A DNA stretch of 64,000 nucleotides from Zancudomyces culisetae (Eukaryota; Kickxellomycota; Harpellomycetes; Harpellales; Legeriomycetaceae): contig LSSK01000009.1 of the NCBI GenBank assembly GCA_001969505.1, forward strand, positions 186,001 through 250,000, read 5' to 3'. Shown in pieces: positions 31,701 to 40,787 of this stretch (its first letter is position 1; every line of letters starts with the position of its first letter). The notes beneath the pieces are model-generated. The model searched no databases and was not told the DNA's origin. It worked only from the letters and a program-made list of their open reading frames with translations. The translations under genes were made by a program, and so were the position numbers.

Positions 31701-34700
31701 AACTACCTCTGTCAATTAGCAGACCATTTCGAAAAAAACAAACAAAAAATGTGAATTTTAAAACCTGTTTTTTTTTGTTTTTAATAGAAGCAGAAATACC
31801 TGGTTTTTTTCGTTACACTCTATGATTATTATTACGCATAATTTTGAATTGCAAGGGTTTAATGCGCTAAAAACAGTGCAATTACTAATCTGGCCCTTCC
31901 TTTAGCCTTACATTTAGCGAAATGACAACAAACTGAACTTGAATTGTATTTGTACAAAGCATAATACTGACTGTAATAACCAATATCAACAAAAGGTACA
32001 GCTTAATTATGGCTCCAAAATACGCCAAATTGGTCATTACCGATTTAATTGATGTTCCAGAAAAATGTCAATCAGTTTATAATTGCAATGAAAATGCAAC
32101 TCTCGCACAATTTTAACACTAGTTGATAAATTATAGACCCAAAGTCGATCCACAAAATAGTATTAGAATAGTACCTGAATCTACCCATGGTATTAACACC
32201 GCATCTCACTTTTAAAAGGTCATTATGCCGGGTAAAAACAGTTGACTGTAAATTTATATTTCTGCAAATGCTATGATTATCACAACGAATTCCGCTAATA
32301 TATTTATTCTTTCAACACAAAAGGGATTTCCTAAATAGATACAAAACAGTTGAATTTCACCCACCCATCACACTGATTGCAAATTATGTGGCTAGAAATA
32401 GAACATACGTGTTTTTGATATACCTTCCAACTCAGCCTGTCCGTTTATCAAAACAAAAGAACTATATGCTTTAGACGCCAAGTGATTATGGGCCATAAGC
32501 ATTCTGTCAAATCAAAACATTGCACTATTTTTTTACATTCGCTCATTGTGTTTGTTTATTCATTCTAGACAAAGGCGTGAGTTTTTGCTCACGTGTGCTG
32601 ATTCTTTTATGATGTGTGCTCAACAAAACGATAGTGAAAATATGAGTCTGAAGGTGTGTGTAAGGTAATAGTGTATATATAGATTTGGATAATGTCATTT
32701 TCAACGTAAAAGCGCGTGAATTATAAAAAATAGATTTCTTTGATTTTGACTCTGACATTAAATGTGGATGCAGGGCAGAAACAAAGAAAATAACACTGAT
32801 GTTGAAGTTCTGTATGTCAGTTAAAAAACACCCTTTCTTCTCTGGAAATTTACGCGGAGGAATATTTATAGAAACTGTCAATGGTTAAACACATGTAGTA
32901 CCAATACTCACTGTTAATTGGATAGATACCAATTAGTTGATTTATATTTGATAGTGGTGTTAATGTTACCGCGTTTGCCTCGCCTTTTAATTTAGATGCA
33001 CATATACGCTTGAAACTGCATTTGAAAATCACTTGTCAATATAAATGATTTACATCAAATATAATAAACATTAAAAAAATATGAATGGGAAAATGGGAAT
33101 TGGGAAAACAAAATAGAAAGAGAAAGAGAAATAAAAAGAGAAAAAGATAAATAAAAAGAGAAAAAGAGAAAGAAAGAAAAAGAAAAAGAAAGAGAAAATA
33201 CAAGGAAACAAAGACGCAAAGTAAAAAGTTTATTGTACAAATATAGTACACACATAATGGATATCTTTAAAGGCATGATATAAATGACCTTACGTCATAG
33301 ATTTCAGTGAAGATTTCTTAAAATGTATTGACTTGGAGCTCCTTTTTCTATTCTTTTTCATTAGTACATTTTGAATAGATAAAATGTGCTGTAACACGAT
33401 AATTCCAAAGAGAATGAAATATCTCTTGATCCACAACATGCTGGAAATATTCCTTCTTAAAACCATAATAGTATATAGTACTATTTCTTTAAACATTATT
33501 TCATGAAAAATACACGCATCTTCGTTTGATAAAAGAGCTTTTAAAGGTGGCATTGACGATCTTATACATTAAGCAAGATTTCTTGTTATAAATGGCAATT
33601 TTTTGTGTTTTCCGTCAGTATCTGGTGCACATGAAAACAAAAAGTAGGCAGGCCGATTTACGAACTAGGTAAAACAAGCACCAGAAAATGTCTTGCTACG
33701 TCCAGTAAGTTGGATCTCACCAGATCTCTCATTTCTTTATTTCCTCATTTGGTTCTGGAAAAACGAACACAAAAGTTACAAAAAAACACACACACATTCC
33801 CCACCTCCCCAGTTGCATTACTAATAACAGTATAGTTGTGGTAATTGTTGGATAAAACCGATGATAACGACGATGATGATTGGGTTGATAATAGCAGAAT
33901 TATTTCCTTCAGGTTAAAATATCTGCAAAAAAATAATTTTAGTGTTGGTCAAATTCGCCTCTTTATAATCCTCCCTTTTCCTCAAAAAAATTGTCGATCA
34001 CAGTCTTGTATGTGCCCGCGTTTGAAAACACGGGTGAGTTTTTCCCCCCCATCAAGCGTTATTGGCCGAAATTTGGGTATAACCTTGATTGTTTGGAGAT
34101 GCCTTGATTAAACAAAGTATGGGAAAAAAGTAGCTGCATTATTCGGAATTGTAGCTGCCATTTCTATAAGCTGATGGGAAAATTAGAACAACCTCTGCTA
34201 GAGGTATTATTACATTGTATTTTATTTTTCACTGTATTGTAGGTGTTAGTTAAATAGGTTGGATTTTCATTTTTTATTAGTATAATACATAAATACGATC
34301 AAAAGGTATGTATGTAGCTACATGTCCAGCTTTTACATAACAATTAATCTGATAAATAGATGGCTATATTCATGCCTTATAATCTTATTTTTTTCGGAAT
34401 AGTAGCAAATGTTGAAACTTCTGAATGTGTTTTATAAAGTGCAAGGTGCATAATGGGTCTGTAACCTTAAAAATACGTGTCTGGCTTTGTTTCTCAGCCT
34501 AACACGTTGGAAGGCCGTACAATAATAATTAACATCTCAGTATAATGTTACAAGTACAATGAACTAGTGTCGGTCCCGCTAAGCTTTTGTGTAGTTTGAA
34601 TCAGTACATCCTCATTTTAGATGGAAATAATAATAATTTACGGAAAAGACAAAAAATGGCAGCACTGGTTTTAGGTGACTAAACCATACTCTTACGTTTA

Positions 34701-34923
34701 CTTTCCTCCGACTGTATACCGAAAGGAGGTATTGCAAAGTGTAGGAAGTATTTTATACACTGGGATCTATCGTTGGTATGATGCTAAAAATATATATATA
34801 AATAGATGGAAAGTTCTCAGTAAAGGCTATCATCAGCAAAACACATTTTCATTTCTAATTGCATTATTGTAATAGCATCAACACTACACACTCAAAAGCA
34901 AAAACAAACCGAAAAAATCAAAA
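28788..34923. other. 6.1-kb gene-poor AT-rich region
   Basis: No open frame here looks like a known protein and I found no tRNA, rRNA or transposon remnants. Short open frames (for example 33290-33553 on the minus strand, 87 codons with one hydrophobic span) are possible but unsupported. A purine tract lies at 33113-33200. The region may be simple intergenic DNA between ISU1 and the secreted-protein gene, whose promoter should be at its right end. Confidence 0.5.
33113..33200 (+). repeat. (GA/GAAA)n polypurine tract
   Basis: About 90 bases made almost only of A and G in GAAAGA and AAAAAGA units with a few T interruptions. Leftward open frames across it are low-complexity artefacts (Phe/Leu/Ser runs). 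Confidence 0.85.
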
Positions 34924-35517
34924 ATGAAAGTATTATCATCACAATTGCTTGTTATCATGTTTATCCAAGTGGGATCCGTACTTTCGGGACCAGTAGGGGG
35001 GCATGGAAAAGTAGGAAACAGGTCTGGTCAAAGGTACAAAGGTGGGCATCGGGGGAATGGTCGTGGGTACTTAGGCTGGAACGGAGTACCCATGCAAGAC
35101 TTGGTTGAGTATCCTTACTCAGATCCAGATCCATATCCATATCCATACCCGTACCCTGGTCCAAACCCAATTCCAAACCCAATTTCAAACCAAATGCAGT
35201 ACCAAATGGAGGATCCAGCTCAGGACCAAATGCAGGACCAAATGCAGGATCCAGCTCAGGATCCAGTAGTAGAACAACCACAGTACCAAACACAGGATCC
35301 AGTGGTAGAACAACCACAGTACCAAACACAGGATCCAGTGACAGACCAACCACAGTACCAAACACAGGATCCAGTGACAGAACAACCACAGTACCAAACA
35401 CAGGATCCAGTGACAGACCAACCACAGTACCAAACACAGGATCCAGTGATAGAACAACCACAGTATCAAACACAGGATCAACCACAGTACCAAACACAGG
35501 ATCAACCACAGTATTAA
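34924..35517 (+). CDS. Secreted Gln/Pro-rich tandem-repeat protein
   Basis: Not a recognised family. 197 residues, single exon. The first ~21 residues form a clear signal peptide (MKVLSSQLLVIMFIQVGSVLSG), so the product is probably secreted. A Gly/Arg-rich segment follows (GGHGK...GGHRGNGRGY), then Pro/Tyr dipeptides (PYPYPYPYPG, PNPIPNPIS), then Gln/Met/Asp repeats, and finally six 12-residue repeats of the form QDPVxxQPQYQT and two shortened 8-residue copies to the stop. There is no GPI tail or membrane anchor. It is short of Cys and charged mainly by Asp/Glu. Such composition suits an extracellular matrix, adhesive or wall component; that is inference only. The gene converges on the ankyrin-FYVE-RING gene. 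Confidence 0.7.
   Translation: MKVLSSQLLVIMFIQVGSVLSGPVGGHGKVGNRSGQRYKGGHRGNGRGYLGWNGVPMQDLVEYPYSDPDPYPYPYPYPGPNPIPNPISNQMQYQMEDPAQDQMQDQMQDPAQDPVVEQPQYQTQDPVVEQPQYQTQDPVTDQPQYQTQDPVTEQPQYQTQDPVTDQPQYQTQDPVIEQPQYQTQDQPQYQTQDQPQY
35257..35516 (+). repeat. 36-bp coding tandem repeat
   Basis: Six near-identical 36-bp units followed by two 24-bp shortened units. Each unit carries a GGATC core, usually GGATCC. Units differ by single bases that toggle Val/Thr/Ile and Glu/Asp at two positions. Unit lengths are multiples of three, so copy change keeps frame. Confidence 0.92.
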
Positions 35518-35981
35518 ACTCCAGACGCGGAGTAGATCGTCAACCCTCTCAACCACCCTCTTACGCATACTTGGTAATCATGATACAGTCAGCTCGTGTG
35601 TATTTAATCCGTGCCCTGGGTAATACCATCCAAAGAGTTCAGCATGGGTTCAGCAATGGTTTTCTTTTCTTTTCTTTTTTCTAGTTTTTCCACCCCTCGT
35701 ATATGTGTTTATCTCGACTAAGCGCTTTAAATGCTTTGCGGGCTATTCATATAAAATACATTCAACTAAATAAAAGTTATAGATAGAAAAAAGGGGCCAA
35801 TAAGTGTGTATCAAGGTGCTATATCTGAAATTGCGCTAAACAACAATGTTATTCCCAAGTTAGTCTAGTGGAAAACCAAGAAGACCGCAAAGTGTAGAAA
35901 GACAAATGTTACTACAAAAAGAAAGCAGCTAAAGTAATTGCATGGCAGCCCAACCATGTTGACAAATAAACAAAGAAGAAC
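35518..35981. other. Convergent intergenic region
   Basis: 464 bp between two converging stops. Contains a TTTTC repeat near 35660-35685. No gene; both terminators should be here. Confidence 0.4.
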
Positions 35982-38900
35982 TTAGAAATGTAGAGGGCAT
36001 GCTGGGTTTCTTTTAAACCACGATTTAATACAGTGCTCATGAAAGGTACAAAAACAGCCAAGCCTGGTAACAGCATTTCCAGACTCGAAATCCTCAAAGC
36101 ATATAGAGCACTCAGTACCCAACATTGGCGTATCCTCATTCAGTGTGTATGTTATGTACCTGGTTGAGTTTAGCATAAAGTTGGGTTTCTGAAGATTGCT
36201 ACCATTACCGATGTTCATGTTGCTATTGTTATTGCTATAGGTGGTAATACTGAAGGGCGTATTTTGGGAAAGGCGGTTGTCAATGTTGCTATTACCAGAG
36301 CCAGCAGCAGATCGTACGATACTAGCACTGTTACTGGAAATAGAATAGGTATTCGTTCCATCACTTCCGGTGCTAGAGTTGAAGGTAGCCGAACCAGGTG
36401 CGATAGTAGCAGGCGATGGTAGCGAGCTGGAAGTGCGAGCTTTTGCATCAGATGACGAAGACTCCGAGTTTATTACAATATTTGCATTTTCAGGGAGCCT
36501 AAAACTACTTGTACCACCCGTTTGCGATTGACTAGTACCGCTTCCCAGTGTGATATCACTCTCTGTATTTACCTGTGTGCCATCTTGAGCACTGGTAGAG
36601 GGTAGATTGATGGAAATTGGCCTTCCGCCACTAGTTTGGAGACGAGTATCGAGTATAGTACCCGACCCCCGTACAGGAGAAGAGTATTGGCCAGCATGGC
36701 GAGTGCCTCCCGAAGCAGAACTCTGATTACGACTAGAACCTCTAGCAATTGGTGTGGTATTGGTGTCAGTGTTGGTATTGGAATTAGGATTGGTGCAGTT
36801 GCCATTTTGGGCAAAGCCAGAACTGAAAAAATTCAAAGATCGACCCAGCAAAGAGGTTGGTTGCAAAGTTGGTTGAATATTTAAATTTTCTTCGGAATTG
36901 ATTTGGGTGTATGTACTAGGGCGGCCAGTGCAAATTTGCGTTTCCATACTACTCAAACAATCCCTGACATGACGTTCCTGAGCCTCTATAAAACCTTCAC
37001 CCGGAATCCTTGAAGTGAGAAAGGACCATATACTTATCCAAGATTTAAAGCATACTGGACACTCCGTCGAGCCTACGGTCAGTGTTGATAAAATATGTCG
37101 ATGGGACAGGCTTGCAGGTGGAAGATATGGTAAAAAGTTTAAAATGGAGTCAACACCGAAAGCCAGCAGAGAAAGCAGCAACACAGTTAGTGAGCGGATG
37201 CCGCTATTCTCTAGGGCAAATGGATATAGGGTTTCAATTTGTTCAAGATGATCGGAGATATAGGAAGTGCCACTGGTGCCATTGAGCTGTATTAATGGAG
37301 CTAGAGACTTGTTTGCAAACACAGCGTTGGTGTATACCGCCAACCTAGCCAAGGCCTCGGTTGTCCACTGCCGCTCGGCCAACACATATTTAAAAGTGGC
37401 AGGAAGTGTATTGGAGACCAGCATCAGAGAGGCATCTTCGGAATGCACCAAGGGCACTTCAATAGCCACACCATCGACGGGAAACACTCCGCCATATATC
37501 TGATCTTCACCCTTACGACCGAGCAAAGTGGATGCACAACTCGAAACCCTCAGCGCTCCTTCTTGTGCCTCGGTGTTTTCTGAAGAGTATATAGAAATAA
37601 GATCAATTATTGCAAGCAGCCCAGGTGGCATTTGGTAAGCTTCAGGACTCAGCACTTCAGCACATGTTAAACAGACACGATGGGGTTGTAATAGGTATAT
37701 TCCACGGGGCTCGTTTGTTTCAGCTGCCCGCATAACAAGCTGTAAAAGCCTTTCGCTGTCAACCTGGTCCCCTGAGTTCAAAACGTATCTAACCCGCTCG
37801 TCCAAAGTCGTCGTCGAATTATTCCCACATCCGTCCATAGCCATACCAACTTCATCCCTGCTATATTTAATCAAAAGTTTTGACATGATATTTATGTATG
37901 CTAGTACAGCCAATGAGTTGTAACCAACGACCGGTAGATCTTCATTGGATTCATCAAGCGAATGTATTCTGCTTGATAGCCACAGTCTTTCTCTTGAGCA
38001 ATTATCACAGAATACCAGTCCACATCTTCTACAGTGGTGCCTACGAAAAAACAGTTTAAATTTCCTACCACACAAACAACAACTAGGGGCATGAACATCG
38101 GGAAGCCATGCTTGTTCAGGTAAATACTGGCGCGACGCTACGGCCTGCGAAAACTGCCGTAACAGATTCCGCAACTCTTCCTGCGTATGCCCCAATAACT
38201 CTACCTCACTCACGACGTTAGCTCCATCTGTACCATCTTCTTGTAGAATTTCCATCCCTTCAACGCCATTTTTCATCAATATATCGGTATTATCTCGCTC
38301 TTCCGATGCATCAACCTTAGTTTGACTGGATGTAGGCACACCATCGTTGTTCTGCACCACCTGGTGATCAGAAGAGGGTAGTGTATTGCGATGTATACTT
38401 TCGACCTCTTGTGGGTCATTTCCTACCGCATTTTCGGTAATTATATCTTCATTCTCGCTATCCCCGCTATTCTCGTCATTCCCACCTCGACCCTGACCCT
38501 GACCCTGACCTTCACTCAAATTTTCGATTTCGTCTTCTTCCCTCATACCATCACTCAAAATCATAGCTTGCTGTACCTTCTTCACTGTACGTGTCTTTCG
38601 TTTATCAGTGTTCAAATCCTCGTCAGCACCCTTTTCGTACTCATCACTTGTACTAAAATCGGTATTGTCATGTATCATACAGGTACTCATATTCCTCATC
38701 CTTATAACTATCTGTTCCAATTCTTCGTTCACTTTTTTTCCGTTACTTTCCAAAATACTTTCGGCCATTTCCAGTATATCTGCAACCTTTTTCCCAGCCT
38801 TCTTTCTTTCATCTATTTCTACAGCATCTCCATTACCATTATCATCTTTTCCGATGATAAGTGCTAACTCTGCTTCAAGTGCAATCAGTTTTTTTAACTT

Positions 38901-40787
38901 TTTCTCCTCGCAATCATCATCACCACCATTACCATCATTACCATCATTACCATCATCATGTGCGGATCCATCATTGATATTTGGATTGCTTTGGTGATAG
39001 TCTGCAAAATTTATCTGCCGCTTCATTACACGAACCCATCTTCGTCTCCTCACATGATTACTTGGGGCTCCAATTTCTTCAGCTGTTTCTTCGGGAGTCG
39101 AGTGCCATATTCCATTTACACTATTAAACCCACTTTTGCTGTACATCCAGCCCTCTTCGTCTGTATACGTAGTGTTTCCCGAGTATTGATGCTGCCCGCC
39201 TTCCACATTCACCAGTAGTGTCCAATCGGTGAGCCAAAACCAATTCCCCATCCCTCCGTCTGTTGTAACTTGTTGTGGTAGCCCCATTTCTTCAGGCACA
39301 ACCGTCATAAAGTTGGAATCACACCATCTACTCGGATCTAAATTTTTCTTTAAATAATATGGCGAAAATCTATTTGGGACTTCCATCTCTCGAGACTTTT
39401 CTCTAAAGCCCTTTCCCCCCTCACCATTGTTCCGTAACAAGTATGAAAATGGAAAATAAAATGTGTTTGAGATTGGGGATTGCTGTTCGCCCACAAACGC
39501 ACCGGTTTCCGTTTTAGTTTTTCTTTCTGTTCCCCAGCTACGTTCGTTTTCATAAATCATCACCAAATGCGATACATGATTCGAGAAAAAATCCCATGTC
39601 CTATCATTGAGGTCTCCTATATTGTATTTAAATTTCTTGTTTTTGAATGACTTGAAACTACACCAAAATATCAACTCCACAGAATTATTAAAAATATAGC
39701 CTTCAACACTTGCATGTACCATTATATTAGTATATTTACCTGTAGCCTGTCTTTTAATCCACTCTAATTTTTCAGCTTCTTCCAATAACCTACATACATC
39801 TGCGTGCATTCCTACTGCCGCAACATCGTACGCATTTTCTCCAAATCTATTCTTTAAAGCTATTCCTGCCTTTCCTGTAGATAAAAGATGCTCTACAATA
39901 TTCACTCTACCAGTAGATGCTGCATTCATTAATGGTGTGTGTCCTTGTTTACTTTGTGCTGATATTATTACATCATCTTCATCGGTAAGCACTTTTACTA
40001 TTTCCAAATGTCCTCTACCAGCTGCATTATGCAATGCTGTCCATCCATCCTTATCTGCTATTCTACAATCTGCCCCATACCTAATAAGCAGCTTCACCAG
40101 TCTAGCGTATCCACCGTATGCTGCCTTCAGCAACGCTGTCTCACCTTCTTTGTCTTTCATATCTACTTTTGCTCCCACTTCCAATAACTCTACTGCTATT
40201 TCGTAATGCCCGCGCGATGCCGCATACATAAGTGGGGTTATTTCATTCGTTTCTAAACCCTTGTTCACCAAGCTCACAACACTACCCTCGTCATTCCATT
40301 TATGTAAAATTCTCCTTACCACACTTAAACTTCCAACCTCTGCTGCTACTAAAAACTTTCTTTGCAGCTCTTGCTCTTCAGATTGCTCTTCAAAAATTCT
40401 CATACTTTTGGTACTCTCGTCTTGCACTTTCGTTGTTTTTAATTTTTGTACCATCCTCTCAATGTTAATCTTTGGGCTTTCGAATTTAACCTGAAGCTCT
40501 TTTACTTCAGTTTCATCTAAATATGGATCAATCCAATCGTCACGCCGAGTAACATCCCCATAAAATGGATGCACTGAACCTGGAGCCATTGCTTTTACAA
40601 ACGTTGGGAGTGTTTCAAGTATCTTTTTCTCTTCCTTTCCTACTCCTTTGTCAGATATAAGTTCTTCCAACTCCAATTTCGTTAGAAATCCCTTTTTGCT
40701 GACGCTTCGTTTCGTTAGCTTTGTATTTCCTATCCATTTTTCTTTGTCATTGCTTTTCTTTCTCACGAGGAATTTTTTATTGCTCAT
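35982..40787 (-). CDS. Ankyrin-DysF-FYVE-RING protein, putative endosomal E3 ligase
   Basis: Single exon, 1601 residues from the ATG at 40787. Domains in order: a charged N terminus; ankyrin repeats (about 145-340, with TPLMYAASRGHYEIAVELL and TALHNAAGRGHLEIVKVL); a dysferlin/peroxin (DysF) region (about 407-590) with MIYENERSW, an aromatic WFWLTDW segment, DEEGWMYSKSGF and the hallmark HVRRRRWVR; a long acidic Asp/Asn/Glu-rich linker; a FYVE finger (about 890-985) with WLPD and RRHHCR (about 915-920), the PI3P-binding signatures; a Ser/Thr/Asn-rich stretch; and a C-terminal RING (about 1558-1601) with CSIC, HEHC and a final CPLH. The CPxH ending is shared with Pib1- and ZNRF-type RINGs. It should sit on PI3P endosomal or vacuolar membranes and attach ubiquitin. 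Pib1 of yeast is far shorter, so this is a fused or ancestral form. Confidence 0.88.
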   Translation of the reverse strand: MSNKKFLVRKKSNDKEKWIGNTKLTKRSVSKKGFLTKLELEELISDKGVGKEEKKILETLPTFVKAMAPGSVHPFYGDVTRRDDWIDPYLDETEVKELQVKFESPKINIERMVQKLKTTKVQDESTKSMRIFEEQSEEQELQRKFLVAAEVGSLSVVRRILHKWNDEGSVVSLVNKGLETNEITPLMYAASRGHYEIAVELLEVGAKVDMKDKEGETALLKAAYGGYARLVKLLIRYGADCRIADKDGWTALHNAAGRGHLEIVKVLTDEDDVIISAQSKQGHTPLMNAASTGRVNIVEHLLSTGKAGIALKNRFGENAYDVAAVGMHADVCRLLEEAEKLEWIKRQATGKYTNIMVHASVEGYIFNNSVELIFWCSFKSFKNKKFKYNIGDLNDRTWDFFSNHVSHLVMIYENERSWGTERKTKTETGAFVGEQQSPISNTFYFPFSYLLRNNGEGGKGFREKSREMEVPNRFSPYYLKKNLDPSRWCDSNFMTVVPEEMGLPQQVTTDGGMGNWFWLTDWTLLVNVEGGQHQYSGNTTYTDEEGWMYSKSGFNSVNGIWHSTPEETAEEIGAPSNHVRRRRWVRVMKRQINFADYHQSNPNINDGSAHDDGNDGNDGNGGDDDCEEKKLKKLIALEAELALIIGKDDNGNGDAVEIDERKKAGKKVADILEMAESILESNGKKVNEELEQIVIRMRNMSTCMIHDNTDFSTSDEYEKGADEDLNTDKRKTRTVKKVQQAMILSDGMREEDEIENLSEGQGQGQGRGGNDENSGDSENEDIITENAVGNDPQEVESIHRNTLPSSDHQVVQNNDGVPTSSQTKVDASEERDNTDILMKNGVEGMEILQEDGTDGANVVSEVELLGHTQEELRNLLRQFSQAVASRQYLPEQAWLPDVHAPSCCLCGRKFKLFFRRHHCRRCGLVFCDNCSRERLWLSSRIHSLDESNEDLPVVGYNSLAVLAYINIMSKLLIKYSRDEVGMAMDGCGNNSTTTLDERVRYVLNSGDQVDSERLLQLVMRAAETNEPRGIYLLQPHRVCLTCAEVLSPEAYQMPPGLLAIIDLISIYSSENTEAQEGALRVSSCASTLLGRKGEDQIYGGVFPVDGVAIEVPLVHSEDASLMLVSNTLPATFKYVLAERQWTTEALARLAVYTNAVFANKSLAPLIQLNGTSGTSYISDHLEQIETLYPFALENSGIRSLTVLLLSLLAFGVDSILNFLPYLPPASLSHRHILSTLTVGSTECPVCFKSWISIWSFLTSRIPGEGFIEAQERHVRDCLSSMETQICTGRPSTYTQINSEENLNIQPTLQPTSLLGRSLNFFSSGFAQNGNCTNPNSNTNTDTNTTPIARGSSRNQSSASGGTRHAGQYSSPVRGSGTILDTRLQTSGGRPISINLPSTSAQDGTQVNTESDITLGSGTSQSQTGGTSSFRLPENANIVINSESSSSDAKARTSSSLPSPATIAPGSATFNSSTGSDGTNTYSISSNSASIVRSAAGSGNSNIDNRLSQNTPFSITTYSNNNSNMNIGNGSNLQKPNFMLNSTRYITYTLNEDTPMLGTECSICFEDFESGNAVTRLGCFCTFHEHCIKSWFKRNPACPLHF

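Noticed and set aside
33036-33276. Leftward open frames over the GA tract
   Set aside because: Pure Phe/Leu/Ser low complexity produced by the purine repeat; no start context or splice support.
33290-33553. 87-codon minus-strand frame with one hydrophobic segment
   Set aside because: No family resemblance, no conserved context and low coding character; could be a gene but unsupported.
34961-35568. Long minus-strand frames across the secreted-repeat gene
   Set aside because: They arise because the 36-bp repeat has no stop in several frames. Signal peptide and composition favour the plus-strand gene.
35860-35873. TAGTCTAGTGG resembles a tRNA A-box
   Set aside because: No B-box-like GGTTCGA sequence or cloverleaf pairing follows within 60 bases.
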